Source of the DNA: AP-15 sp963712825 | Lineage (GTDB): Bacteria > Pseudomonadota > Alphaproteobacteria > ATCC43930 > CGMCC-115725 | Assembly (NCBI GenBank): GCA_963712825.1 | Contig: CAVQJP010000016.1 | Span: 930,001-994,000 of the forward strand | Direction: 5' to 3' | Length of the DNA: 64,000 nt | Shown here: piece by piece, positions 25,335-34,136 of the stretch | How the letters are laid out: each line of letters starts with the position of its first letter | Position numbering within the stretch: the stretch's first letter is position 1 | Notes under the pieces: generated by a model | Told to the model about the DNA's origin: nothing | Database searches by the model: none | What the model saw: the letters and a program-made list of their open reading frames with translations, nothing else | Position numbers and translations under genes: made by a program

Positions 25335-26312
25335 ATGCGGGAGCTGACATACAACGAGGCCGCGCTCGAGGCCATCGCCGAGGAGATGCGGCGCGATCCC
25401 AAAATCTTCTACATGTCGACCGACGCGCTGCCGCCGTTGCTCAAGGAGTTCGGCCCTGAGCGCGTCAGGGCGACGCCGATCACCGAGGCGGCGCTGACCG
25501 GCATGGCGATTGGCGCCGCCGGCTGCGGCTTTCGCCCGATCGTCGACTGGCGGCAGGTGACGTTCTGCTTTGTCGCGATGGATCAGATCGTCAACCAGGC
25601 TGCGAAGATCCACTACATGTTCGGCGGCCAGCAGACTTTCCCGATCCTTTATCGCGCGGCCGTCGGCGGCGGCGGCCTCGTCGCGGCACAGCACTCGCAG
25701 TCGCCCTATTCGATGTTTATGAATGTGGCCGGGTTGAAGATGTTCCTGCCGTCGACACCCCATGACGTCAAAGGCCTCCTAAAGACCGCGATCCGCGACA
25801 ACAACCCGGTCATCTCGTTCGAGTCGAGCCGGCTGATGACGCGCAAGGGACCGGTGCCGGACGAGGACTACACGATCCCCTTCGGCGTGGCCGATATCAA
25901 GCGAGAGGGCAATGACGTGACTGTGGTCGCCCTCGCCTGGCTCGTCCACGAGGCCCTCGCCGCGGCCGAGGAGCTGGCCCCCGAGGGCATTTCGGTCGAG
26001 ATCATCGACCCCCGCACACTCGTGCCGCTCGACACGAATGCAATCCGCCGCTCGGTGCAAAAAACCGGCCGCCTCGTCATCGCCGACGAGGCCGGGCCGA
26101 CCGCCGGGTTCTCGGCGGAGGTGGCCGCCGTCGCCACCGAGGACGCGGCGACATTTGCGCGGCTCAAGGCCCCGGTGAAGCGGGTTTGCGCGTTGCAGGT
26201 GCCGATCCCCTACAGCCCGGTCCTCGAAAACCACGTGTTTCCCGACCGCAGGCGAATCCTGGCGGCGATCCGCGAGGTGCTCCAAGAAAGCCGGCCCGCC
26301 GAAGCGGCGTGA
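25335..26312 (+). CDS. Thiamine-diphosphate dehydrogenase E1 component, beta subunit (AcoB/PdhB-like)
   Basis: This 325-residue protein matches the E1 beta subunit: YNEAALEAIAEEMRRDP at the start, ITEAALTGMAIGAAGCGFRPIVD with the conserved Glu that activates thiamine diphosphate, and QHSQSPYSMFMNVAGLKMFLPSTPHD. The C-terminal transketolase-like domain has SVEIIDPRTLVPLD. It forms the alpha2beta2 E1 with the product of the gene at 24123. GAGGAGCGG precedes the ATG. Acetoin dehydrogenase is as likely as pyruvate or branched-chain oxoacid dehydrogenase. Confidence 0.9.
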   Translation: MRELTYNEAALEAIAEEMRRDPKIFYMSTDALPPLLKEFGPERVRATPITEAALTGMAIGAAGCGFRPIVDWRQVTFCFVAMDQIVNQAAKIHYMFGGQQTFPILYRAAVGGGGLVAAQHSQSPYSMFMNVAGLKMFLPSTPHDVKGLLKTAIRDNNPVISFESSRLMTRKGPVPDEDYTIPFGVADIKREGNDVTVVALAWLVHEALAAAEELAPEGISVEIIDPRTLVPLDTNAIRRSVQKTGRLVIADEAGPTAGFSAEVAAVATEDAATFARLKAPVKRVCALQVPIPYSPVLENHVFPDRRRILAAIREVLQESRPAEAA

Positions 26313-26531
26313 GCGGCTCGATGCGATGGGATGGAGAGGAACGGGGATTGCGAAAGATCGCCCCCGTGTCGAACAAGCCTGAGGTGGCGCCCGGCAATTA
26401 CATCGCTGCCGGAACGATCTTGAGACCAGGCGGGCTCCCGCGTCTTGCGCGGCGCCATTCGCCCGCAGCTGCACCGCCTTGCGCGCCGGTGCGGTCGTAG
26501 CCGCGCGCACTATTTGATTGGAGGAAGCGGC

Positions 26532-27677
26532 ATGCCGGACAAGCAGCATTGGGTCGGCACCTGGGCGACGGCGCCGGCGCCGGCCGAGGGCGCCGCCCTC
26601 AACAATCACACTTTGCGGATGAATGCACGGGTCAGCATCGGCGGCGACCGGCTGCGGGTGCGGCTGTCGAACGCCTACGGCACGCGCCGGCTGGTGGTCG
26701 GCGCCGCTACGATCGGAAAGCGCGACAAGGGCGCCGGTGTGGTGCCGGGCTCGCAGCGCCGGCTGAGTTTTGGCGGCGAAGCGAGCGCGGTCATCGCGGT
26801 CGGCGCGTTGTTGATCAGCGACCCGGTCGACTTTCCGCTGCCGCCCCTCTCCGATGTCGCCGTCAGCGTCTACCTGCCCGGCGACCTGCCGGCGAGCTTT
26901 GGCATCACCGGCCGCTATTCGCGCCAGACCAACTACGTCTCGCCGCCCGGCAATTTTGCCGCGGAGACGGTGATGCCGGTCGGCAAGATCACCGACGACT
27001 GGTATTTCGTCAGCGGCATCGATGTCGCGGCCTCGCCCGACACCGGCGGGATTGTGGCGCTCGGCAACTCGCTGACCGACGCCAACATTTCGACGATCGA
27101 CGCGTTTTGCCGCTGGCCCGACCAGCTGTCGCGGCGGCTGCAGGCGCGCAGCAGCGGCCGGCCGATGGCGGTCATGAACCAGGGCCTCGGCGGCAACCGC
27201 ATCCTGCACGACATCCGCGGCGACAGCGGGTTGCGCCGCTTCGACCGCGATGTCTTGGCCCAGCCCGGCGTTACCCACGCCATCGTCATGCTCGGCACCA
27301 ACGATCTGCGCAACCGCTGGGCCAAGCCCGAGGAGGAAGCGGCTGCCGACGAGATGATCGCCGGCCTCAAGCAGATGGCGGTGCGCGCCCACACGCGCGG
27401 GATCAAGATTTTTGGCGCCACCCTGACCGGGTTCGAGAACGAGACGTTTCTGCCCGGCGCCTGGAACCCGAAGCGCGAGGCGACGCGGCAGGCGGTCAAC
27501 GCCTGGATTCGTGACGGCGGCGCCTTTGACGCGGTCGTCGATTTCGACAAGGCGTTGTGCGACCCGGAGCACCCGACGCGGATGCTGCCGGCGTATGATT
27601 GCGGCGACCATCTGCACCCGAGCGATCTCGGCTACAACAAGATGGGCGACGCGATCGACCTCGCGCTGTTCGAATAG
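26532..27677 (+). CDS. SGNH/GDSL hydrolase
   Basis: This 381-residue esterase-like protein has an N-terminal beta-sandwich (residues 1-150, starting WVGTWATAPAP, a frequent opening of this subgroup) and an SGNH core. Block I is VALGNSLTDA with the nucleophile Ser, block III is MLGTNDLRNRW, and block V is DHLHPSDLGYNKM with the Asp-His pair. It probably hydrolyses acyl or acetyl esters, perhaps on polysaccharides. No signal peptide is visible, unlike many relatives. TTGGAGGAAG precedes the ATG. Confidence 0.87.
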   Translation: MPDKQHWVGTWATAPAPAEGAALNNHTLRMNARVSIGGDRLRVRLSNAYGTRRLVVGAATIGKRDKGAGVVPGSQRRLSFGGEASAVIAVGALLISDPVDFPLPPLSDVAVSVYLPGDLPASFGITGRYSRQTNYVSPPGNFAAETVMPVGKITDDWYFVSGIDVAASPDTGGIVALGNSLTDANISTIDAFCRWPDQLSRRLQARSSGRPMAVMNQGLGGNRILHDIRGDSGLRRFDRDVLAQPGVTHAIVMLGTNDLRNRWAKPEEEAAADEMIAGLKQMAVRAHTRGIKIFGATLTGFENETFLPGAWNPKREATRQAVNAWIRDGGAFDAVVDFDKALCDPEHPTRMLPAYDCGDHLHPSDLGYNKMGDAIDLALFE

Positions 27678-27688
27678 CAGGCTGGCCT

Positions 27689-27748
27689 GGCTTTACCTGG
27701 CCTGGCTTTACCTGGGCCGGCTTTACCTCGGGCGGCTTTACCTGGGAT
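27689..27748. repeat. Four 15-bp tandem repeats reaching into the next start codon
   Basis: The unit GGCTTTACCTGGNNN is repeated at 27689, 27704, 27719 and 27734 with exact 15-bp spacing. The last copy contains the first bases of the ATG of the acetyltransferase at 27747. Copy number could change the distance or structure upstream of that start. Confidence 0.75.
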
Positions 27749-28229
27749 GGGCTTTTCGATCGCGCCCGTCGGCGGACCGTGTGACCTCGATACGGTTCGG
27801 CGGCTTTTTCGGGAATATGCTGACGGTCTCGGGATCGATCTCGCCTATCAGGGCTTCGACGAGGAGTTGGCGCAGCTACCCGGCCGATACGCGCCACCGG
27901 CCGGCGGCTTGCTGCTGGCGTTGGGCGATAGCGGTGCGGTGTTGGGCCGCGTCGGCCTCCGCCCTCTCAAAAGGGTAGAGGTCTGCGAACTGAAACGTCT
28001 TTACGTGAGGCCCGCGGCGCGCGGCGCCGGGCTCGGCTTGGCACTGGCGAGATCAGCTGTCGAGCGCGCGGCAGCCATTGGCTACCGGGAAATCGTTCTC
28101 GACACCCTGCCGTCGATGACGCCGGCAATTGCTGTCTACCGCGCGCTCGGCTTCGAGCCGATCCCGCCCTATTCCGATGTTATCGTTCCGGGCATTCTCT
28201 ATTTCGGCAAGCGACTGCCGGCGCGTTGA
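27747..28229 (+). CDS. GNAT family N-acetyltransferase
   Basis: This 160-residue protein has the GNAT acetyl-CoA site VCELKRLYVRPAARGAGLGLALARSAVERA (the Arg/Gly-x-x-x-Gly pattern, motif A) and the C-terminal motif B with AIAVYRALGFEPIPPY. The start ATG lies within the last 15-bp repeat and has no clear ribosome site (only TGGG), so expression may depend on the repeat region or on readthrough from the SGNH gene 69 bases upstream. Acceptor substrate unknown. Confidence 0.85.
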   Translation: MGFSIAPVGGPCDLDTVRRLFREYADGLGIDLAYQGFDEELAQLPGRYAPPAGGLLLALGDSGAVLGRVGLRPLKRVEVCELKRLYVRPAARGAGLGLALARSAVERAAAIGYREIVLDTLPSMTPAIAVYRALGFEPIPPYSDVIVPGILYFGKRLPAR

Positions 28230-28271
28230 GCCGCACCACACTCCATACCGATCGGTTTCGCGAGCACCGTG

Positions 28272-28313
28272 CGTCCTTCGAGGCCTCGCTTTGCGCGGCA
28301 CCTCAGGATGAGG
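28272..28313. repeat. Dispersed CGTCCTTCGAG/CTCAGGATGAGG repeat
   Basis: The element begins CGTCCTTCGAGGCCTCGC and ends CACCTCAGGATGAGG, a common short intergenic palindrome of alphaproteobacteria. It lies between the converging acetyltransferase and GST genes. Confidence 0.55.
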
Positions 28314-28370
28314 GGCTCATCAATGCCATCATAGGCCGGCCTGCGGCTGAGAGCCCCGACGGGCGCGATC

Positions 28371-29069
28371 TCACCGCGCGGTGAACTGGGTCTTCCCGAA
28401 GTAATTCTCGCGTTCGGCGTCGGTGATCTGGCCGCGGCGCTGGTGCTCGGCCAATACCGCGACGCCGCGCTGCACCGCCGGGCGCGCCGCGATCTCGTCG
28501 TGCCAACGCTTGACCGACGGGAATTCCGCAAGGTCGACGTTGCGCCGCTCGGCGCCGCGGATCCACGGGAAGGTTATGATGTCGGCCATGCTGTATTCGT
28601 CGCCGGCGAGCCAATGCGCCTCCGCCAGGCGGTGCTCCAGCACCCGGTGCAGCCGCTTTACTTCATTGGTGTAGCGGTCGATCGCATACGGGATCTTCTC
28701 GACCGCGTAGGCGGCAAAGTGGTTCCACTGGCCGAACATCGGTCCCACGCCACCCATCTGGAACATCATCCATTCGAGGCATTTGTAACGCCCGATCGGG
28801 TCTTTCGGGATCAGCCTGCCGCCCGCCTTTTCCGACAGGTAGATCAGGATCGCCGCCGATTCGAACAAGGTGAAGGGCTTGCCGCCCGGCCCGTCGGGAT
28901 CGACGATCGCCGGGATGCGGTGGTTGGGGGTGATCTTGAGGAATTCCGCCTTGAACTGGTCGCCGGCGCCGATGTCGACCGGGATCACCTTGTATTGCAG
29001 GCCGAGCTCTTCGAGCGCGATGTGCACCTTGTGCCCATTCGGCGTCGGCCAGCTCCACACTTCCAACAT
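28371..29069 (-). CDS. Glutathione S-transferase family protein (YfcG/YghU-like)
   Basis: This 232-residue protein has an N-terminal thioredoxin-like domain with WSWPTPNGHKVHIALEEL, the TPNG-K motif of the YfcG/YghU (Nu-class) disulfide-bond oxidoreductases, NHRIPAIVDPDG (cis-Pro) and FESAAILIYLSEK (glutathione-binding Glu-Ser). The C-terminal helical domain ends with a long tail. It probably reduces disulfides with glutathione in the cytosol. GAGAGGAT precedes the ATG at 29069. The longer frame lacks support. Confidence 0.88.
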   Translation of the reverse strand: MLEVWSWPTPNGHKVHIALEELGLQYKVIPVDIGAGDQFKAEFLKITPNHRIPAIVDPDGPGGKPFTLFESAAILIYLSEKAGGRLIPKDPIGRYKCLEWMMFQMGGVGPMFGQWNHFAAYAVEKIPYAIDRYTNEVKRLHRVLEHRLAEAHWLAGDEYSMADIITFPWIRGAERRNVDLAEFPSVKRWHDEIAARPAVQRGVAVLAEHQRRGQITDAERENYFGKTQFTAR

Positions 29070-29234
29070 CGCAGATCCTCTCGCTCGCTGCGCGTTCCGG
29101 CATCCCGGAGCCAAAGCGATATTAGAGTGTTCGGAGGAGACTCGGAATAGCAGCTGCGGTCAGATAGTTAGTCACGCCGCTTGACCATCTTTCTGCTGAT
29201 CATCATTTTACCATGGCCTCAGGAAAGCGCAGCC

Positions 29235-29519
29235 ATGCCCAATGTCAATGTCGCCGAAGCAAAAGCGAAGCTGTCCGAACTGCTCGACCGCGCAGTGGCC
29301 GGCGAAGACATTGTCATTGCGCGGGCCGGAAAGCCGCTCGCCAGACTCGTTCCGGTGAACCCCATCGAGCCACGTAAGCCGGGCGCCTGGCGAGGTTGGG
29401 GAGCTTCGATTCCGACGGAAGTCTTTCTTGCCCCGTCGGACCCCGAAGATCTCGATGCCGCCGAAGGCAAATTCACCGACGATTTCGGGATCACGCGACC
29501 ACCGACCGAAAAATTGTGA
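29235..29519 (+). CDS. Phd/YefM-type antitoxin (VapB-like)
   Basis: This 94-residue protein starts VNVAEAKAKLSELLDRAVAGEDIVIARAGKPLARLVPV, the classic Phd/YefM DNA-binding fold. Its C-terminal tail (DAAEGKFTDDFGI) is the usual toxin-binding region for VapC partners. It should neutralise the PIN toxin encoded next and repress the operon. AGGAAAG precedes the ATG at 29235. The stop overlaps the toxin start by 4 bases. Confidence 0.88.
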   Translation: MPNVNVAEAKAKLSELLDRAVAGEDIVIARAGKPLARLVPVNPIEPRKPGAWRGWGASIPTEVFLAPSDPEDLDAAEGKFTDDFGITRPPTEKL

Positions 29520-29893
29520 AGCTGCTGCTCGATACTCACACTGTCTTGTGGTGGCTCTCCGATGATAAGCGGCTCGCGACTGCCGCGCGGATGGCGATCG
29601 CAGATCCGTCAAACCAGCTCGCTATCAGCGCCGCCGTAGGTTACGAGATCGCCTATAAACAGAATCTAGGTCGGCTTCCGCCGTTGCCGGAGATCCTACC
29701 AAACAGACTGCTGCGAGAAGGTGTCGAGATATTGCCGATTTCGATGGACCACGCGCTCGCCGCCGCTGCGCTCCCGGGACCGCATCGCGATCCTTGGGAT
29801 CGGATCATGATGGCTCAGGCAAGGGCCGAGCAGTGCCACATGGTGACCGTCGACCAGGTGTTCTCCGAATACAAGATCCCGGTGTTGTGGTAA
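29516..29893 (+). CDS. vapC: PIN-domain ribonuclease toxin (VapC family)
   Basis: This 125-residue PIN-domain protein carries LLLDTHTVLWWLSDD (first acidic residue Asp6), AVGYEIAYK (Glu), and GPHRDPWDRIMMAQA (Asp pair), the Mg-dependent RNase site of VapC toxins. It begins with GTG in GTGA overlapping the antitoxin stop, so translation is coupled. It likely cleaves tRNA or rRNA when freed of antitoxin. Confidence 0.88.
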   Translation: MKLLLDTHTVLWWLSDDKRLATAARMAIADPSNQLAISAAVGYEIAYKQNLGRLPPLPEILPNRLLREGVEILPISMDHALAAAALPGPHRDPWDRIMMAQARAEQCHMVTVDQVFSEYKIPVLW

Positions 29894-29906
29894 CCCGCTC
29901 GGCGAG

Positions 29907-30398
29907 CTAGCCGCGATCTTCGTTTGCAAGCCGGCGCAGAACTTCGCCGTCGGCGCCGTAGCGCAGCCACTCGCCCAGATGCGCCATGCCGAGGCCGCGG
30001 TAAAAATTGCGCGCCGGGTTCCAGTCGAGCACCTGGAAATCGATCCGGCCCCATTCGCGCTCGACCGCGATCGCCGCGAGCCGCGCCATCAGCCGGCGTC
30101 CGACGCCTATGCCGCGCGCCGCTTCGGCGACGTACAGATCTTCGAGATACATCCCCGGTCGGCCGAGCCAGGTCGAAAACCGCGAATGGAAGACGGCGCA
30201 GCCGGCCGGCGCCCCGTCGAGAAACGCGAGGATCGCCTCGAACTGCGGGTTCGGCCCAAAGCCGTGACGAACGAGGTCGGCCTCGGTAGCGACGACCGCG
30301 CAGGGCGCCCTCTCATAAGCGGCAAGCTCGCGGATAAAACGCAGCACCAAGCCGGCATCGGCAGGCTCGGCCAAGCGGATCGTGATTTCTCGGGTCAT
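29907..30398 (-). CDS. GNAT family N-acetyltransferase (diamine/SSAT-like)
   Basis: This 163-residue protein has the GNAT motifs MYLEDLYVAEAARGIGVGRRLMARLAAIAVER (acetyl-CoA loop) and RIDFQVLDWNPARNFYRGLGMAHLGEW (motif B). MYLEDLYV and the NPARNFYRGLG segment are typical of the spermidine/thialysine acetyltransferase (SSAT) subgroup. The start ATG at 30398 is preferred; a TTG four codons upstream is weak. It converges with the PIN toxin gene. Substrate is probably a polyamine or amino acid, by family only. Confidence 0.84.
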   Translation of the reverse strand: MTREITIRLAEPADAGLVLRFIRELAAYERAPCAVVATEADLVRHGFGPNPQFEAILAFLDGAPAGCAVFHSRFSTWLGRPGMYLEDLYVAEAARGIGVGRRLMARLAAIAVEREWGRIDFQVLDWNPARNFYRGLGMAHLGEWLRYGADGEVLRRLANEDRG

Positions 30399-30678
30399 CT
30401 CCCGCCCCAATCGCCCGCCGCGCTGCGGAGTGGCCTAAAGCTTGACGCAAAAACGAACCAGTGATTGCAGCGCATTGCGATGCGCATTTTGTCCACCTCG
30501 GTTTGTCACCGCTCGAGGGCGAACGCAACGTCGTGATGTCGGCGATGAGCATCAACGCGGCGCCGACGGCGACATCAGGCGTGCTGCTGTATTATCGTTG
30601 ACCGGCGCCCTCGAGGGCCGAAACGGGGAGCCGCGGTCGGCCGCGGCCGAGGGCCTGTGCATGCGAGAAATGAGGACG

Positions 30679-31458
30679 ATGGCGCGACGGCCGCGGACAG
30701 ATTACGACGCGATCGGGCATCTCTATGACACGCAGCCCTATCGGGCGCGCGCGGCCGACCCGGATCTGTTGGCGTTTGCGAGAGACCGCGAACCGGCCGA
30801 TCACGCCGTTTTGGACATTGGCTGCGGCACCGGCAATCAGCTGATCGCCAACCGGGACGCGTTGCCGGGCGGGTTTTACGCCGGGCTCGATCGATCGCTC
30901 GGCATGCTGCGGCAGGGGCGTCTCAAGACGCGGGAAATCGCCTGGGTGCGGGGGGATGGGGCTCGGCTGCCGTTCGCCGATGACAGTTTCGGTTTTGTGA
31001 GCTGCCAGTTCGCTTTTCATCACATCGGCGACAAGGCGGGGATGCTGCGCGCGGTGTTGCGGGTGCTCCGGCCGGGGGGCCGCTTTCTGCTGCGCAATCT
31101 GTGTCCGCAAGAATCGGGCGACTGGCTCTACTACGAGTATTTTCCGGAGGCGCTGCTCGTCGACCTGCGGGATTTCTGGCCGGTCGACGCCATCGTCGGG
31201 GTCATGGAAACAGCCGGCTTTGCCGCGGTTGCAGCCAACTTCGAGCATATCCGATTTGAGCAGGATTTGCCGGCGCGGCTTGATACGGTGAGGCGCCGGG
31301 ATACGTGCTCGCAACTGCAGGCAATCTCCGGCGCGGCCTATCGGGACGGGGTGACGCGTTTGGAGCGCGACATTGCCGATCCGAGCCTGGCCCGCTCACG
31401 CAACGATCATTTGTGTCTGGCGACAATCCGGGGTGAGGCGCCGAACCGCAACGGTTGA
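30679..31458 (+). CDS. Class I SAM-dependent methyltransferase
   Basis: This 259-residue protein is a methyltransferase-11 type enzyme. The SAM-binding motif I is VLDIGCGTGNQLI, motif II-like GLDRSLGMLRQG, then GDGARLPFADDSFGFVSCQFAFHHI and VLRPGGRFLLRNL. The probable start is ATG 30679 with GAGGACG upstream; ATG 30661 and 30670 are alternatives. The upstream gap (30411-30660) holds a short frame from 30461 (HFVHLGLSPLEGERNVV) that is not recognisable. Methyl acceptor unknown. Confidence 0.85.
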   Translation: MARRPRTDYDAIGHLYDTQPYRARAADPDLLAFARDREPADHAVLDIGCGTGNQLIANRDALPGGFYAGLDRSLGMLRQGRLKTREIAWVRGDGARLPFADDSFGFVSCQFAFHHIGDKAGMLRAVLRVLRPGGRFLLRNLCPQESGDWLYYEYFPEALLVDLRDFWPVDAIVGVMETAGFAAVAANFEHIRFEQDLPARLDTVRRRDTCSQLQAISGAAYRDGVTRLERDIADPSLARSRNDHLCLATIRGEAPNRNG

Positions 31459-31563
31459 GACCGGGCTCGGGAAAGCGGCATGCGGCTCGTGAACGTATCG
31501 TGCTGCCCGAACCCCACGATCCTGCCATTATAAAGCGGACGCGATTGAACACGGAGATCCGCG

Positions 31564-32502
31564 ATGGCGCCGCGTATCGGATATCTCTTGCCGACCCGCG
31601 AGGCGGTCATGCAGGGCCGGCCCGAGACCGGGCCGCTGCTGGCGCTCGCCGAGCGGGCGGAGCGTCTCGGTTACGACGCGGTCTGGGTCGGCAACTCGTT
31701 GCTGGCGCGGCCGCGGCATGACCCGCTGACCCTGCTTGCCGCGGTCGCGGCCCGGACCCATAAGGTCATGGTCGGCACCGCCGTCTTTCTGCCGGCGTTG
31801 CGCAACCCGGTGGTCTTGGCGCATCAGCTCGCGACTCTCGACCGGGTCAGCGAGGGCCGGCTCGTCCTCGGCGCCGGGATCGCGACCGACGTCGCCAATA
31901 TCCGCGCCGAATTTGCCGCCGCGGGGGTGCCCTTTGAAGGGCGCGTCGGCCGCATGATGGAGGGGCTGCGGCTCGCGCGCGCCTTGTGGACCGGGAACCC
32001 GGTCGACTGGGATGGGCGCTGGCCGGTCAAGGACGGTGTGCTGGGCCCGACGCCGCATCGCCCGAGCGGCCCGCCGATCTGGCTCGCCGGCTCGGTGCGC
32101 GCCGCCTTCGAGCGGGCGGCGAAGCACTTCGACGGCTGGTTCGCGAACGAGCCCGACCTGGCGCGGTGGACCGCGCAATGGCACGAGGTGCGGCAGATCG
32201 TACGCGAGGTCGGACGCGATCCCAGCCAGTTCGCGGCGGCGAACTATGTGACCTTGGCGCTCGACGAGGACGCAGCGCGCGCCGAAGAGCGCATCGACGC
32301 TTTTCTCGAAAGCTATTACGGCCAGCCCGCTGCCCTGATGCGCAGGCGCCAAGCCTGCTTCGGCGGGCCGCCCGCAGCCGCTGCGGCGTGGCTGAAGGGC
32401 TACGCCGATGCCGGCGTCACCGATCTGATCGTGCGCTTCACCGGAGACCACGAACGCCAGCTCGAAGCCGTCGCCGGATTGCGGGCGCAGCCCGGTTGGT
32501 GA
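31564..32502 (+). CDS. LLM class flavin-dependent oxidoreductase
   Basis: This 312-residue TIM-barrel protein matches the luciferase-like monooxygenase family: RIGYLLPTREAV start, AERLGYDAVWVGNSLLARPRHDPLTLLAA, and ISSRLATLDRVSEGRL-like residues RLVLGAGIATD. It uses FMN or F420; the residue pattern does not settle which. Such enzymes oxidise alkanes, sulfonates or other small molecules. CGGAG precedes the ATG. It follows a methyltransferase gene and precedes a convergent VOC gene. Confidence 0.85.
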   Translation: MAPRIGYLLPTREAVMQGRPETGPLLALAERAERLGYDAVWVGNSLLARPRHDPLTLLAAVAARTHKVMVGTAVFLPALRNPVVLAHQLATLDRVSEGRLVLGAGIATDVANIRAEFAAAGVPFEGRVGRMMEGLRLARALWTGNPVDWDGRWPVKDGVLGPTPHRPSGPPIWLAGSVRAAFERAAKHFDGWFANEPDLARWTAQWHEVRQIVREVGRDPSQFAAANYVTLALDEDAARAEERIDAFLESYYGQPAALMRRRQACFGGPPAAAAAWLKGYADAGVTDLIVRFTGDHERQLEAVAGLRAQPGW

Positions 32503-32512
32503 AGCGGCCGCC

Positions 32513-32869
32513 TCAGCGGGGGAACATCAGCTGCAGGCGGTGTCCGTCGGGGTCGCGGAAATAGATGCAATGGTCGTCGCCGGGCCGGCCGCCGACCGCG
32601 ACGCCGTGGCCCTCCAATTCCGCCTTTAAGCTCTCATAGGTGCCGCCGGAAACCTTCAGCGCCAGATGGTTCAGGTCGCTGCCGGCTTCGGGCGCCGCCC
32701 CGCTGGCGGTTTCAAACAGCGCCACCCCCTGTGCGCCGGCATGCATAAAGACGTGGCCACCGCCTTCGCGGTAAACCGTCATGCCGAGGATCTCGGTGTA
32801 GAATTTCTTGGCCCGCGCCGCGTCCCTGCAATGCAGGACAATGTGGTCGATCCCACTCGCCTCGATCAT
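32513..32869 (-). CDS. VOC family glyoxalase-like protein
   Basis: This 118-residue protein starts IDHIVLHCRDAARAKKFYTEILGMTVYRE (His ligand), has LNHLALKVSGG (His) and ends CIYFRDPDGHRLQLMFPR (the Glu is replaced by Gln in the last strand). It resembles fosfomycin-resistance/glyoxalase-like VOC proteins. The missing last Glu may weaken or change metal binding. The ATG at 32869 has a GGGAGGG site. Substrate unknown. Confidence 0.82.
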   Translation of the reverse strand: MIEASGIDHIVLHCRDAARAKKFYTEILGMTVYREGGGHVFMHAGAQGVALFETASGAAPEAGSDLNHLALKVSGGTYESLKAELEGHGVAVGGRPGDDHCIYFRDPDGHRLQLMFPR

Positions 32870-33203
32870 CTCCAACCCTCCCAACCGCAGCGTCGCGTCC
32901 CGCCTTGGCTGATCGGATTTTTTGCGGCGGACGCAGTTGCGAGGGTCGCGCGAAGCTCCCCGATTGTCCAGCGCCGATGTCCGCCTCGCGCGGAACCCGT
33001 CACCGGTCTGCGGAAGCTGCTGTCCCAGCCGCGGCTAACGGGTCGGCAATAAATTCGCCGTAACGTCGGATCGTGGACGCGAACTGATCGCCGGTTTCTC
33101 AACTGAGGCCCGTGGATTCGCGGTCGCCCGGTAGCAGCGGCGGCGCTTGCCGCGCCGTTGCCCGCCGGACCGAAGCCTTTCTTCGCAATGGAGCACGACT
33201 ATC
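32870..33203. other. Divergent intergenic region
   Basis: About 330 bases between the minus-strand VOC gene and the plus-strand OmpA-like gene. I see no supported gene, repeat or promoter with confidence. Confidence 0.5.
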
Positions 33204-33773
33204 ATGCCAAGCTTGTCCCCCCGATGGAAAACCTGTGCCGGAGCAGCGACCGCCTTGCCATTGGCGGCAATGCTGCTGTCGGCCTGCGTGTCGCAGAGCA
33301 GCTATGACGCGGCGCAGGCGCAAAACCAGCAGCTTCAGTCGCAGAACCAGCAGCTACAGGCGCGCGTCTCGGCGTTGCAGCAGCAGGCCACCTTTGTCGA
33401 AGCCGGCGACCTGTTGTTTGCCTCCGGCAGCTATCAGCTCAGCGCTGCCGGCAAGGCGGATCTCGCCGACAACGTCGTCCCCAAGCTCGCCTCCCTGCAA
33501 AATGCCAAGGTGGTCGTCTACGGCTACACCGACGACACTCCGGTCGGCTCGCAGCTGAAGCAGCGGGGCATTGCCGACAACCTGGCGCTGTCGTCGCGGC
33601 GCGCGGATGCGGTCGTGGCCTTTCTCGTTTCCCAAGGCGTCAACCCCAGCGTGATTTCAGCCAAAGGATTTGGCGACACGCATCCTGTGGCGCCCAACGA
33701 CACCGCCGCCAATCGCGCGCAAAACCGGCGCATCGTGATCACGATGCAAGGCCCAGGCGCCGCCGGCGCCTGA
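33204..33773 (+). CDS. OmpA/Pal-type peptidoglycan-binding lipoprotein
   Basis: This 189-residue protein starts with a lipoprotein signal ending in the lipobox LLSAC (Cys28). A short Gln/Asn-rich coiled coil (QNQQLQSQNQQLQARVSALQQQ) follows, then an OmpA C-terminal domain from about residue 70. The peptidoglycan-binding marks are VVYGYTDDTPVG, RADAVVAFLVSQGV and NRRIVI. The protein should sit in the outer membrane and hold it to the cell wall. A strong hairpin follows 41 bases after the stop. Confidence 0.9.
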   Translation: MPSLSPRWKTCAGAATALPLAAMLLSACVSQSSYDAAQAQNQQLQSQNQQLQARVSALQQQATFVEAGDLLFASGSYQLSAAGKADLADNVVPKLASLQNAKVVVYGYTDDTPVGSQLKQRGIADNLALSSRRADAVVAFLVSQGVNPSVISAKGFGDTHPVAPNDTAANRAQNRRIVITMQGPGAAGA

Positions 33774-33814
33774 TCGATCGATCCGAAGGGGGGACATTCG
33801 GGGACCGAATACCT

Positions 33815-33845
33815 GACGCCGCCGCCATTGTCGGCCGGCGGCGTC
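33815..33845 (+). terminator. Strong hairpin after the OmpA-like gene
   Basis: GACGCCGCCG pairs with CGGCGGCGTC around an 11-base loop, 41 bases after the stop codon. No long T tract follows (GGGAACAAAAACG), so it may be a processing or Rho-assisted signal rather than a classic intrinsic terminator. The remaining stretch to 34136 shows no gene. Confidence 0.4.
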
Positions 33846-34136
33846 GGGAACAAAAACGAGCGGCCGGTTGCCGCCACGTCCGGTCCGGCCAGCGATCCAG
33901 GCAAGGGATCATCAGCATAAGAGCCGCGATCCAGCTTTGCGAGCGCACGCGTTAAAGACGCGCAGGCGCCGGTTGCAACTGTGCACCCGGTACCAGTGCG
34001 ATGACAAGCAACGAACTGTTTTCCCGCCGCCGCGTCGAGGCCGAGCGGCGTTTACGGAATTTGTTCCACCGAGCCGACCGTCGTGCGAGGGTGGCCCGCA
34101 ACGACGATATTCGGGCGGAGCAAAGGAGGCGGTTCG

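Noticed and set aside
30461..30601. Short frame HFVHLGLSPLEGERNVVMSA before the methyltransferase gene
   Set aside because: It is only 46 codons with a GTG start and no ribosome site; no family could be recognised.
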